A stretch of DNA of 43,438 nt from Nitrospira sp. CR1.2 (GCA_014055495.1 WIAG01000030.1:1-43438); one strand, 5' to 3'. Shown: positions 1 through 8,446, counted from the first letter of the stretch. Notes: generated by a model not told the origin, from the letters alone. Numbers and translations are program-made.

Positions 1-2
1 TC

Positions 3-815
3 ATGACCCTCTACGGCGGCGACGGGGAGCTGAACCTCGATACCGTTCTGAAGACTACGGACACCATGCTCGAAGGATTTGTGAGCGATGTCATGAAGTC
101 CTCGGAAATGGCGTTGAACATCGCCACGATCATGGACGAGGTCGACCGGAGCACCAAGGCGATCACCGGCATGATCGGCGAAATCCAGTTTATCGCGGAT
201 CAGACGCGACTCCTTGCACTCAATGCCGCGATCGAAGCCGCTCGGGCGGGAGAGCATGGACGCGGGTTTGCCGTGGTCGCCGACGAGGTCACCAAACTTG
301 CCAACCGATCGGGCCAGGCCGCCAGCAGCATCAATACCATGGTGAAGGACGTGCAGCGGAGTACGAGCCAGGCGATGAGCACGGTTGAAAGCCTGGCGTC
401 GGTCGACCTCAGCAAAACGCTCTCCATCAAATATGGTCTGGATAAGATGACCCGCAATCTCGCTGAACGTAACCAATCGCTCCATTCCGCCATCATGAAC
501 TCAAAAGCGCATGCTGATGAGCTCGCGCAGGACGTGGGGAAAATCATCATGGCCCTGCAGTTCCAGGACATCACCAGGCAGAAACTCGAACACGTGATCG
601 AACCCCTCACCGAAGTGCGTGACTTGATGGATGCGCTGATTCAGGGACAGCGGCGCGACCAGGTTGCCTCCAAATTGGACTTCCTCGCGAAGCTCGACAA
701 GCGCTACACGATGGAAGAAGAACGGGCGCTGTTTCATCAATCGACGAATGGGCGGTTTGCGCAGGCGACGCGGGCAGCCGCCCCAACGGAAGATACCAAT
801 GTGACCCTGTTCTAA
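3..815 (+). CDS. methyl-accepting chemotaxis protein, 3' part (truncated by window edge)
   Basis: Receptor signalling domain that would dock CheW and CheA. The frame is open to the window edge, so the true start and any sensor domain lie upstream; 270 residues are visible. The conserved hairpin tip is clear around residues 75-97 ([19 protein letters not shown]). After the coiled coil, residues 184-196 read [13 protein letters not shown], resembling the CheZ phosphatase helix, whose catalytic Asp and Gln are four residues apart; here they are Asp189 and Gln193. The protein ends in NVTLF instead of an aromatic CheR-tethering pentapeptide. No membrane segment is seen in the visible part. cheY follows after 37 bases, so this is the upstream member of the chemosensory operon. 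The receptor call is firm; the CheZ-like role is inference. Confidence 0.9.
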   Translation: MTLYGGDGELNLDTVLKTTDTMLEGFVSDVMKSSEMALNIATIMDEVDRSTKAITGMIGEIQFIADQTRLLALNAAIEAARAGEHGRGFAVVADEVTKLANRSGQAASSINTMVKDVQRSTSQAMSTVESLASVDLSKTLSIKYGLDKMTRNLAERNQSLHSAIMNSKAHADELAQDVGKIIMALQFQDITRQKLEHVIEPLTEVRDLMDALIQGQRRDQVASKLDFLAKLDKRYTMEEERALFHQSTNGRFAQATRAAAPTEDTNVTLF

Positions 816-852
816 GTACCGCCGGATCATCTGAGTAACTAAGGAGTGCGTC

Positions 853-1224
853 ATGCCGAAAACAGTCTTAGTAGTCGACGATTCACCGACGATGCGCCAA
901 ATGGTGGCGTTTACCCTGAGTAGCGCCGGCTACCAAGTGGTGGAGGCCGGTAACGGCAAGGAGGCGGTCGGCAAGGTCAACGGCGGGACCAAACCTGACC
1001 TGGTCGTCACCGACTTGAACATGCCGGAGATGGACGGCATCTCGTTGATCAAGGAAATCCGCAAGATGCCCGCGCTCAAGTTCACGCCGATCCTCATGCT
1101 TACCACTGAAGCTTCGGATGATAAGAAAAAGGCCGGACAGGCGGCGGGCGCAACCGGATGGATCGTGAAGCCGTTCAATCCCGAGCAGATGATGGCGGTG
1201 ATCAAGAAGGTGTTACCTGCATAG
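853..1224 (+). CDS. cheY: chemotaxis response regulator CheY
   Basis: Single-domain receiver of 123 residues that takes phosphate from CheA and normally acts on the flagellar switch. All receiver residues are present: the acidic pair Asp9-Asp10, phospho-acceptor Asp54 in VTDLNMP, Thr84-Thr85 in LTTEA and Lys106 in VKPF. There is no output domain, which fits CheY. AAGGAG at 841-846 lies seven bases before the ATG and fixes the start. It sits between a receptor and cheA, as in many chemotaxis operons. A non-flagellar single-domain receiver is possible, because no motility genes are in the window. Confidence 0.93.
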   Translation: MPKTVLVVDDSPTMRQMVAFTLSSAGYQVVEAGNGKEAVGKVNGGTKPDLVVTDLNMPEMDGISLIKEIRKMPALKFTPILMLTTEASDDKKKAGQAAGATGWIVKPFNPEQMMAVIKKVLPA

Positions 1225-1303
1225 GAGCCATCAGCTGTCAGCGGTCACCGGTGAGATCCATTCATTCGGCCGATCGCTGAAGACTGAAGGCTGAAGGCAA
1301 TTT

Positions 1304-3424
1304 ATGAGCACAGACCTTTCCCATTTTAAAGATGCCTTTTTCGAGGAATCGCAGGAACACCTGACGACCATCGAAGAAGGATTGCTCCAACTCGAACAAC
1401 GTCCTGGGGACATCGACCTCTTGAATCGAATATTCCGCGGTGCGCATTCCATCAAGGGCAACAGCGGCATGTTCGGCTTCACGGCCGTGTCCCAATTCAC
1501 GCACAAGATGGAGTCGGTTCTGGACCAGCTCCGGAGCAGCCAGATGGTCGTGACGGTGGAAGTCACCGATCTCCTGCTGCAATCCCTCGATTGCCTGAAA
1601 GCGTTGATCGATTGCGCCAAATCCGGCGAGGCGCCGAACGACGAACTGGTATCCGCCTTGGGCGCGCGCCTGGAGGCCTGTCAGAACGGGGCGACCCCCA
1701 CGAAGACCGTGGCTGTGACGGCCGCACCGGTGCCTTCACACGCCACACAGGAACATCACTATACGATTACGTGGGGACCCCCTCAGTATTTGTTTCAGCG
1801 CGGCCTCGATCCCGCCCAGTTCATCAAAGAACTGGGAGAGTTGGGCCGCGTCAAGATTGCGTCCCTCGATACCAGCCGATTGCCAGGCCTCAAAGAGTTG
1901 GATCCCGAACAATGCTACTTGGGCTGGACCCTTGAAGTGGAGACGGTCAAGGAGCTGAAAGTCATCGAGGCCGTCTTCGACTTTGTCCGGGACGACAGCA
2001 CGCTCACAATCGTCGACAGACCGACGTCCGGCGCTCCGGCATCGGCCATGTCGGACGGCCCAAAACCTCTGGGAGAAATCCTTGTGGAAAGCGGGATCGT
2101 CTCACAGAGCGAGCTGAATCAGGCGCTTTCTCAACAGAAGCGCGTCGGGGAAATTCTGGTCGAACAGAAAGCCGCGACCCTCGAACAAATCTCCGAGGCA
2201 TTGAAGAAACAATCCGATAACGCGCCGGCAAAGAAGGCGGAAACGCCCTCCATACGGGTCGATACCGTCAAGATCGATCGCCTGATCAATCTGGTTGGCG
2301 AACTCGTCATTACGCAATCCATGTTGAGCGATCTCGGCTCCCGCTTTGAGATGAGTCAATTGCCGGTCCTGCTCGAACGGGTGGCGCAACTTGAACGCAA
2401 TACCCGCGAGATTCAAGAGCGGGTCATGGGTATTCGGATGGTCCCGATCGGCAATGCCTTCAGCCGGTTCCCGCGCCTCGTCCGAGACCTCTCGGGGAAG
2501 GCCGGCAAGAAGATTCATCTGATTCTGTCTGGTGAAGAGACCGAACTCGACAAGACAGTGATTGAATCCATCGGGGACCCGTTGACGCACCTGGTGCGGA
2601 ATTCAGCCGACCATGGCCTCGAAACCCCGGCGGAGCGCCTGGCGGCAGGCAAACCCGAACAGGGGATCATCCGCCTCAATGCGTTTCATGAAGGCGGCAA
2701 TATCTGCATCACCGTGGAAGACGACGGACGCGGTCTGAATCGTGAAAAAATCCTCGCCAAAGGCGTCAAGCAGGGATTGATCGCGGAGTCGGACAAATTG
2801 TCCGATGAGCAAATCTGGATGCTCATCTTCAAACCGGGTTTCTCGACCGCCGACAAGGTCACCGACGTGTCAGGCCGCGGCGTCGGGATGGATGTGGTCA
2901 AGCGCAACATCGAAGGCCTGGGCGGCACCGTCAGCATCAAGACCACGGCAGGGAAGGGCACAACCTTCACTCTGAAGCTGCCCCTCACGCTGGCGATCAT
3001 CGAAGGCATGACGGTTCGTGTCGGCAAAGATACATACATCGTTCCGCTGCTGTCGATCCTCGAATCGATTCAACCGAAGCGCGAGATGATCAAGACGATA
3101 GTCGGCAAAGGGGAACTGGTGAATGTGCGCGGTATCTATCTCCCTCTGATGCGGCTCTACGACGTGTTCCGCTTGGAACCGGAACTGTCGGATCCGACCA
3201 AGGCCATCCTGTTGATACTCGAAACCGAAGGCGAACGCGTCGCCGTGATGGTCGACGAAATTCTCGGACAACAGCAGGTGGTCATCAAGAGCATGGAGCA
3301 GAACTTCAGAAAGATCGAAGGCGTAGCCGGCGCCACCATTCTCGGGGACGGCACGGTCGGATTCATTCTGGATGTCCGCGGGCTCCTCAATATCTCTCGG
3401 AATGGGACGGCCCAAGCGGCGTAA
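1304..3424 (+). CDS. cheA: chemotaxis sensor histidine kinase CheA
   Basis: Cytoplasmic kinase of 706 residues that phosphorylates CheY and CheB in response to receptors. Domains in order: Hpt (P1) with phospho-His48 in RGAHSIKG; a region at about 150-240 resembling a P2-like docking domain; a short element at 254-303 with two copies of an LGEILVE motif; P3 dimerisation from about 315; HATPase P4 with N-box HLVRNSADHG (429-438), G1 DDGRG (473-477), F-box KPGFST (510-515) and G2 GRGVGMD (524-530); and a CheW-like P5 to the end. All catalytic motifs are intact. The 254-303 element resembles the MshEN/GspE N-terminal fold but lacks the usual Arg before LG. A GAAGG at 1293-1297 serves as ribosome site. 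Confidence 0.95.
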   Translation: MSTDLSHFKDAFFEESQEHLTTIEEGLLQLEQRPGDIDLLNRIFRGAHSIKGNSGMFGFTAVSQFTHKMESVLDQLRSSQMVVTVEVTDLLLQSLDCLKALIDCAKSGEAPNDELVSALGARLEACQNGATPTKTVAVTAAPVPSHATQEHHYTITWGPPQYLFQRGLDPAQFIKELGELGRVKIASLDTSRLPGLKELDPEQCYLGWTLEVETVKELKVIEAVFDFVRDDSTLTIVDRPTSGAPASAMSDGPKPLGEILVESGIVSQSELNQALSQQKRVGEILVEQKAATLEQISEALKKQSDNAPAKKAETPSIRVDTVKIDRLINLVGELVITQSMLSDLGSRFEMSQLPVLLERVAQLERNTREIQERVMGIRMVPIGNAFSRFPRLVRDLSGKAGKKIHLILSGEETELDKTVIESIGDPLTHLVRNSADHGLETPAERLAAGKPEQGIIRLNAFHEGGNICITVEDDGRGLNREKILAKGVKQGLIAESDKLSDEQIWMLIFKPGFSTADKVTDVSGRGVGMDVVKRNIEGLGGTVSIKTTAGKGTTFTLKLPLTLAIIEGMTVRVGKDTYIVPLLSILESIQPKREMIKTIVGKGELVNVRGIYLPLMRLYDVFRLEPELSDPTKAILLILETEGERVAVMVDEILGQQQVVIKSMEQNFRKIEGVAGATILGDGTVGFILDVRGLLNISRNGTAQAA

Positions 3425-3481
3425 GCGACAGGTGTTCGAACGACAGCGACGACGATTTCACGAACAGGGTGGGAGGACACG

Positions 3482-3991
3482 ATGGCAGAACAGGATTCCG
3501 CGAACAAAGAATTGAATCATCAAATGGGGATCAGCACCGACGGCAGTCAGTTTCTGACGTTCCAGCTTGGTGAAGAGCTCTATGGCGTCGACATTCTTCG
3601 GGTACAGGAAATCAAAGGGTATACGGCGGTCACGCGTATTCCCAATACCCCTCCTCACATCAAAGGCGTGTTGAACCTCCGCGGGACCATCGTCCCCATT
3701 GTGGAGCTTCGCACGAAGTTCGGGATGCCGACGATCGAATACACGATGTTCACCGTGATCGTGGTGGTGGTCGTGAAGGAAAAAATCATGGGACTCGTCG
3801 TGGATGCGGTCTCCGACGTGCTCGATATCGATAAGAAAGACATTCAGCCTGCGCCGCAATTCGGCGCGCAAGTCGATGTCAGCTTCCTGAACGGCATCGG
3901 CAAAGCCGGAGACAAGCTGGTCGCGCTGCTGGACATGGATCGCCTGTTGACCGACGGAGACATGACGGAATCCGAGAGAATTGCCGCTTAA
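3482..3991 (+). CDS. cheW: chemotaxis coupling protein CheW
   Basis: Adaptor of 169 residues that links receptors to CheA in the signalling array. The CheW fold is recognised from FQLGEELYGVDILRVQEI (from about residue 27), the receptor-contact stretch RIPNTPPHIKGVLNLRG, and VDAVSDVLDI. A stretch of consecutive valines near residues 92-98 (IVVVVV) forms a core strand. It is longer than minimal CheW by a polar N-terminal leader of about 22 residues and a charged tail. GGGAGG just upstream supports the ATG. It lies between cheA and the globin-coupled receptor, so all core signalling parts are co-transcribed. Confidence 0.94.
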   Translation: MAEQDSANKELNHQMGISTDGSQFLTFQLGEELYGVDILRVQEIKGYTAVTRIPNTPPHIKGVLNLRGTIVPIVELRTKFGMPTIEYTMFTVIVVVVVKEKIMGLVVDAVSDVLDIDKKDIQPAPQFGAQVDVSFLNGIGKAGDKLVALLDMDRLLTDGDMTESERIAA

Positions 3992-4016
3992 CCATCGTAC
4001 CCAGGGAGATCACGAC

Positions 4017-6335
4017 ATGGGACTAAACGTTGAATTGTTGGAATCGAGCTTCAAACTGGTCGCGCCCCAGGGCGATGCGTTGGTGACCCGCTTCTACGAA
4101 CGGCTCTTTGAGAAGTATCCGGTCGTCAAGCCCCTGTTCAAAAACGCGTCCATCAGCGAGCAGAAGAAAAAGCTGTTGGCCTCACTGGTGCTGGTCATCC
4201 AGAACCTTCGGCATCCGGAAAAACTCACCTCGGTGCTGCAGGATATGGGAGCCAGGCATGTGGCATACGGCGCCAAACCGGCCTACTACGACGCGGTCGG
4301 AGAGAATCTATTGGCTGTGCTTGGCGAATTTGCCGGCGAGGCGTGGACGCCTGAGGTCAGTCAAGCTTGGACGGACGCCTACGCAGCGATCAAGACGATT
4401 ATGCTCGAGGGAGCAAAACGAGTACCCCACACACAAGGAGAGAAGAAGATGAGCAAGGCACCGGCAAAGAGCAAAACGAAGGCCCCCGCGCAGGTCGATA
4501 TGAGCGAGTTTTACCTGGGCGCGCTTGAGCAGTCGCAGAACAACATTCTCCTGTGCGACCGCAACCTGGTCATCACCTATGCCAATTCTACGGCGAAGAA
4601 GACGCTCGTAGCTCTGGAACCGGAGATTAAAAAAGTGCTCCCGAGGTTCAACGTGAGCACGGTGGTGGGCACCTGTATCGACGATTTCCATCTGGATCCC
4701 AGCAAGCAGCGCAAGATTTTATCCGACCCGGCGAACATGCCGCACAAGGCAGACATTCAGATCGGCCCGTTGACCCTCAGCCTGCTGGTCACCGCCGTCA
4801 TGAGCCCGAACGGAGAGTATCTCGGGAATGCGTTGGAGTGGGCCGACGTCACCGATAAGCGCAAAATGGAGCAGCAAGCGGCCGCAATGAGCAAGTCGCA
4901 AGCAGTCATCGAATTCAATCTTGATGGAAGCATCGTCACGGCCAACGACAATTTCCTCAGTTGCCTTGGTTACACCCTGGACGAGATCAAAGGACAACAC
5001 CATCGAATGTTCTGCGATCCGGCATATGTCGGCACCAGCGACTACCTGGCGTTCTGGGCGAAACTGAATCGCGGAGAGTTCGATACCGGCGTCTACAAAC
5101 GGATTGCCAAGGGCGGAAGAGAGATCTGGATCCAAGCCACGTATAACCCCATTCTCAATGCCGCGGGAAAAGCGACGAAGGTGGTGAAATTCGCCTCCGA
5201 CATCACCGCGCAAAAGCAGTCGCAATTCGAAATGGAGAAGCTGGTCGCTGAGGCACAGGCCGTTCTCGGTCGGCTCGCCAACAACGACCTGACGCAGGAA
5301 ATGACCGAGACCTATCGGGGCGATCTGGATAAGGTGAAGACGAGCATCAATGCGGTCGTCCAGAACCTCACGCAGACCATCACGACCGTGCGCGAAGCGG
5401 TCCAAGCGGTATCTTCCGGTGCGGAGCAGATCACCAAGGGCAACGAAGACCTCTCCCAGCGTACGTCGGAGCAGGCCAGCGCGCTGGAAGAAACGTCGGC
5501 GTCCATGGAAGAGATGACCTCGACCGTAAAGCAGAACGCGGACAACGCAAAGCAGGCCAACCAGTTGGCGATCGCGGCGCGGGATATCGCCGACAAGGGC
5601 GGTTCCGTCACGGTCCGCGCGGTCGAAGCCATGGGCGAGATCAACAAGAGCAGCAAAAAGATCGCGGATATCATCACCGTGATCGACGAGATCGCCTTCC
5701 AGACCAATCTCCTGGCCTTGAATGCCGCGGTGGAAGCGGCTCGAGCCGGGGAGCATGGCCGCGGCTTCGCCGTGGTTGCGGCGGAAGTCCGGAACCTGGC
5801 CCAGCGGTCGGCGACCGCAGCCAAGGAGATCAAAGGATTGATCAACGAGTCGATCCAGCGGGTGACCGACGGCAGCGAGTTGGTGAATCAATCCGGCAAG
5901 ACGCTGGAGGAAATCGTCAGCTCGGTGAAGCGCGTCACGGATATCATCGCGGAGATCACGGCCGCATCCCAGGAGCAGGCTCAGGGGATCGACCAAGTCA
6001 ACAAGGCCATCATGCAGATGGACGAAACCACTCAGCAAAACGCGGCGTTGGTTGAGGAAACGACCTCGGCCAGCCAATCGATGAAGGACCAGGCCAAGGA
6101 GTTGATGAGCCAGATGGAGATGTTCATCGTCAATTCGGCTGCCGAGCATGCGCCTGTGCGTTCTTCAACGCAGACGTCCAGAACTGTAGTCAAGCCGACG
6201 GTTGCTGCCCCGAAGCCGGCCCTGAAGAAACCGAGTTTCTCGGCCAAGCCGGCGGATGCCAAGCAGCCGGTGGGTGTCGCAGCTGGTAACGGCCATGATC
6301 GTCATAAGAAGGATGACGACTTCGAGGAGTTCTAG
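4017..6335 (+). CDS. soluble globin-PAS-PAS methyl-accepting chemotaxis receptor
   Basis: Receptor of 772 residues with no membrane segment, so it should sense inside the cell. Residues 1-135 form a bacterial globin of the flavohaemoglobin/single-domain type: B10 Tyr27 (TRFYERLF), E7 Gln49 (ISEQKKK) and proximal His81 (GARHVAYG) are all in place, predicting haem binding and O2 or NO sensing. Two PAS domains follow (about 165-280 and 292-402; the second has the GQHHRMFCDP...FWAKLNRGEF pattern of Aer-like receptors), then a HAMP-like linker and the signalling hairpin (tip [19 protein letters not shown], 573-591). The tail ends DFEEF, an aromatic CheR/CheB-tethering pentapeptide. The open frame extends to a TTG at 3981 inside cheW, but AGGGAG before the ATG at 4017 fits better. 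An internal ribosome site precedes Met145. Confidence 0.93.
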   Translation: MGLNVELLESSFKLVAPQGDALVTRFYERLFEKYPVVKPLFKNASISEQKKKLLASLVLVIQNLRHPEKLTSVLQDMGARHVAYGAKPAYYDAVGENLLAVLGEFAGEAWTPEVSQAWTDAYAAIKTIMLEGAKRVPHTQGEKKMSKAPAKSKTKAPAQVDMSEFYLGALEQSQNNILLCDRNLVITYANSTAKKTLVALEPEIKKVLPRFNVSTVVGTCIDDFHLDPSKQRKILSDPANMPHKADIQIGPLTLSLLVTAVMSPNGEYLGNALEWADVTDKRKMEQQAAAMSKSQAVIEFNLDGSIVTANDNFLSCLGYTLDEIKGQHHRMFCDPAYVGTSDYLAFWAKLNRGEFDTGVYKRIAKGGREIWIQATYNPILNAAGKATKVVKFASDITAQKQSQFEMEKLVAEAQAVLGRLANNDLTQEMTETYRGDLDKVKTSINAVVQNLTQTITTVREAVQAVSSGAEQITKGNEDLSQRTSEQASALEETSASMEEMTSTVKQNADNAKQANQLAIAARDIADKGGSVTVRAVEAMGEINKSSKKIADIITVIDEIAFQTNLLALNAAVEAARAGEHGRGFAVVAAEVRNLAQRSATAAKEIKGLINESIQRVTDGSELVNQSGKTLEEIVSSVKRVTDIIAEITAASQEQAQGIDQVNKAIMQMDETTQQNAALVEETTSASQSMKDQAKELMSQMEMFIVNSAAEHAPVRSSTQTSRTVVKPTVAAPKPALKKPSFSAKPADAKQPVGVAAGNGHDRHKKDDDFEEF
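4435..4451 (+). promoter_or_regulatory. internal Shine-Dalgarno and in-frame ATG in the globin receptor gene
   Basis: AAGGAG at 4435-4440 is followed after eight bases by an in-frame ATG at 4449, exactly at the junction between the globin domain (144 codons) and the Lys/Ala-rich linker leading to the PAS domains. It is as good a start as any in the operon and could give a 628-residue receptor without the globin. It may instead be a relic of a gene fusion. Sequence supports the site; its use is inference. Confidence 0.6.
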
Positions 6336-6343
6336 CATCCAGA

Positions 6344-6378
6344 CCGCGCGGGTGGGCATGTTTTGCCCACCCGCGCGG
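6344..6378 (+). terminator. strong GC-rich hairpin after the globin receptor gene
   Basis: A perfect 15-bp inverted repeat (arms 6344-6358 and 6364-6378) with a 5-base loop lies nine bases after the stop codon. The nearest T-run is at 6394-6398, after a second GC-rich stretch, so it is not a textbook intrinsic terminator. It could end transcription, attenuate readthrough into the DUF420-cheR part, or stabilise upstream mRNA. Confidence 0.6.
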
Positions 6379-6538
6379 CTCCCTCGCGCGGTGGTTTTTC
6401 CAAGCTTGCTTCCCCGTTTGCCGCCTGTTCCCCCTCAAGAAACAGCATCACCTAACCGATAAGTAGGTGTGCGGGTGTATTCATGCCGGACCCGCTTCGA
6501 CGGCGCCGGCCGATTTCACCTCTAGCCAAGGGCGAATC

Positions 6539-7000
6539 ATGGACCTCAAGACCATCCTCTGGTATCTCGTCCTCACCAGTTTAACGGTTGCGTATCTGGT
6601 TGTGCTTGCCGGCGTTCGCGCCGCCAAATCTCACGATGTCTCGCACCATTCCCATCGCATGATCGTCGGGTGCACCATCGTCGGCATCTGGCTGGTTGCG
6701 TACGTGCTGAAACAAGCCTTGTTCGGTCGGGAGTCGTTCCAAGGTCCCGAGAGCGACTACTGGTCGGTCTACGTCCCTATCTTCGTCACCCATATGTTGC
6801 TGGCGGTCTCAACCATCGTGCTTGGCGCGTACAACCTCTACATGGGCCTGCATCGCCTCCGGTTCGGCAGTGTGGGCGCAATGGTCGCCGGTATGACCAC
6901 ACATCGACGCATGGGTAACGCCCTGGTCTGGACATTCAGCGGTACCATGATTACCGCCTATCTGGTCTACCTGATGTTATTCGTGTGGTATCGGAGCTAA
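6539..7000 (+). CDS. DUF420-family four-helix membrane protein
   Basis: Integral membrane protein of 153 residues with four predicted helices (about 7-27, 42-60, 80-101, 127-148), matching the DUF420 family in length and in the pattern HM..A...I.LG.YNL at helix 3 and THRRMGN before helix 4. Family function is not established. Histidines lie near the helix ends (36, 37, 39, 85, 105, 122), a layout that could ligate haem or metal. The frame opens at a GTG at 6467, but the ATG at 6539 follows an AGGGCGA and starts with a typical first helix. It ends four bases before cheR, so it is tied to the chemosensory operon, an unusual setting. A role in redox or quinone sensing is only inference. Confidence 0.8.
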   Translation: MDLKTILWYLVLTSLTVAYLVVLAGVRAAKSHDVSHHSHRMIVGCTIVGIWLVAYVLKQALFGRESFQGPESDYWSVYVPIFVTHMLLAVSTIVLGAYNLYMGLHRLRFGSVGAMVAGMTTHRRMGNALVWTFSGTMITAYLVYLMLFVWYRS

Positions 7001-7004
7001 CACA

Positions 7005-7823
7005 ATGGAATACGCCATCTCGAAGCTGGAATACGAAAAGATCCGCACGTTGCTGTACGACGAAAGCGGCATTTCCTTGGGAGACAGTAAACAGTCCCTG
7101 GTGGTCTCTCGCCTGACTAAACGGCTCCGTGATCTCCAAATGGACAGCTTTGCCTCCTACTACGAGTATGTGACCGAGGACACCAGCGGCGAAGAGTTCA
7201 CGCGCATGCTGGACCTCCTCTCGACGAACAAGACGGACTTTTTCCGCGAGCCCAAACATTTCGATTTTCTCCGGGAACGCATCCTACCCACACTCGAGAA
7301 GACCAGGCAGATCCGCATCTGGTCCTCTGCCTGCTCCACCGGGGAGGAGCCCTACACGATCGCCATGACCCTGTATGAAAGCGTGCGCACCCCGGAGCAG
7401 TGGAATTTCCAGGTCCTCGCGTCGGATATCTCCACCCGCGTCCTGGCACATGCCGCCAAGGGACTGTATGCGGAAGAACGGGTACGGGAGGTTCCGGCGG
7501 AGATCGTGAAGCGGCATTTCCTCCAAGGGCGGGGAGACAGCGCAGGCCTCGTGAAGGTGAAACCGCATCTGTCAAACATCATCAAGTTTCGCCGGCTCAA
7601 TCTGATGGACGATCGGTTTCCCATCAAGGCGCCGCTCGATCTGATCTTTTGCCGCAACGTGATGATCTACTTCGATCGTCCCACGCAAGAACGCCTGGTG
7701 AACAAGTTTTATCAGCACCTCAAGCCGGGCGGATACTTGTTCATCGGGCACTCGGAAAGCCTGCAGTGGGTGTCGCACCCGTTCAAAACGATCGCCCCGA
7801 CCATCTATTGGAAGGAAGCCTGA
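7005..7823 (+). CDS. cheR: chemotaxis protein methyltransferase CheR
   Basis: SAM-dependent enzyme of 272 residues that methylates receptor glutamates for adaptation. The N-terminal helical domain contains the family stretch TNKTDFFREPKHFDFLRE (about 75-92). The SAM fold follows with WSSACSTGEEPYTIA (motif I, about 105-119), CRNVMIYFD and GHSESLQ. The beta-subdomain loop (GRGDSAGLVKV) aligns without a gap to that of Salmonella CheR (GTGPHEGLVRV), which binds a C-terminal receptor pentapeptide, consistent with the DFEEF tail of the globin receptor in this operon. The ribosome site GGAG lies within the end of the DUF420 gene, implying coupled translation; cheD starts six bases after the stop. 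Confidence 0.95.
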   Translation: MEYAISKLEYEKIRTLLYDESGISLGDSKQSLVVSRLTKRLRDLQMDSFASYYEYVTEDTSGEEFTRMLDLLSTNKTDFFREPKHFDFLRERILPTLEKTRQIRIWSSACSTGEEPYTIAMTLYESVRTPEQWNFQVLASDISTRVLAHAAKGLYAEERVREVPAEIVKRHFLQGRGDSAGLVKVKPHLSNIIKFRRLNLMDDRFPIKAPLDLIFCRNVMIYFDRPTQERLVNKFYQHLKPGGYLFIGHSESLQWVSHPFKTIAPTIYWKEA

Positions 7824-7828
7824 GGGAT

Positions 7829-8446
7829 ATGCCTGCCATCGACACCGATACATTCTCCCACATCCGGCGCATGCAGGATAAACGGTTCCCGACGGAAGTC
7901 GCCTGCATTCTGCCGGGGGAATTTTTCGTCAGTCGGGAACCGATGGTGGTGTATACCGTCCTTGGCTCCTGTATTTCCGCCTGCATTCGTGATCCGATTA
8001 TCGGCGTCGGCGGGATGAATCACTTCATGCTTCCCGCGCCGAAGGAGCACCAATCCGGAGATTCCTGGGGCGGGGAGTCGACCCGCTATGGATCATTCGC
8101 GATGGAACAGTTGATCAACGAAATCCTGAAACGCGGCGGGATGAAGCATCGGCTCGAAGTGAAACTGTTCGGCGCCGGGAGAATCTACGAAGGGAATATC
8201 GATGTGGGCGCCCGCAATACCGAATGGGTGCTGCAATTTTTGAAAACTGAAGGGTATGCCGTCGCCAAGAGCGATCTCGGCGACGTGTACCCGAGGAAGG
8301 TGTACTACTTTACCGATTCCGGGCGAGTGCTGATGAAAAAGATCGAACGTGTGAAGAACCGCACCATATACGAGCGGGAATCCGCTTACCAGCACCGGAT
8401 CGAAGAGGAACCGACGGTGCAGCAAAGCGATATCACGCTGTTCTAA
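7829..8446 (+). CDS. cheD: receptor glutamine deamidase CheD
   Basis: CheD deamidates specific receptor glutamines and in some species helps CheC. The 205-residue protein carries the catalytic Cys48 in LGSCISACI and His65 in GMNHFMLP, plus [11 protein letters not shown] and KLFGAG...NI..RN, all standard family features. The open frame extends far upstream through cheR, but the ATG at 7829 follows GAGGG at 7822-7826 and gives the normal length. The C-terminal tail after about residue 165 is longer than usual and ends SDITLF, which closely matches the NVTLF end of the first receptor in the operon. That shared tail may bind a common partner, which is inference. Confidence 0.93.
   Translation: MPAIDTDTFSHIRRMQDKRFPTEVACILPGEFFVSREPMVVYTVLGSCISACIRDPIIGVGGMNHFMLPAPKEHQSGDSWGGESTRYGSFAMEQLINEILKRGGMKHRLEVKLFGAGRIYEGNIDVGARNTEWVLQFLKTEGYAVAKSDLGDVYPRKVYYFTDSGRVLMKKIERVKNRTIYERESAYQHRIEEEPTVQQSDITLF

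Noticed and set aside
4719-6149. 476-codon open frame on the minus strand of the globin receptor gene
   Set aside because: It is a shadow of the receptor: leucine- and arginine-rich with no motif, caused by codon bias in the sense gene.
7400-7828. 143-codon upstream extension of cheD
   Set aside because: It runs through cheR in another frame; CheD has normal length from the ATG at 7829, which has its own ribosome site.
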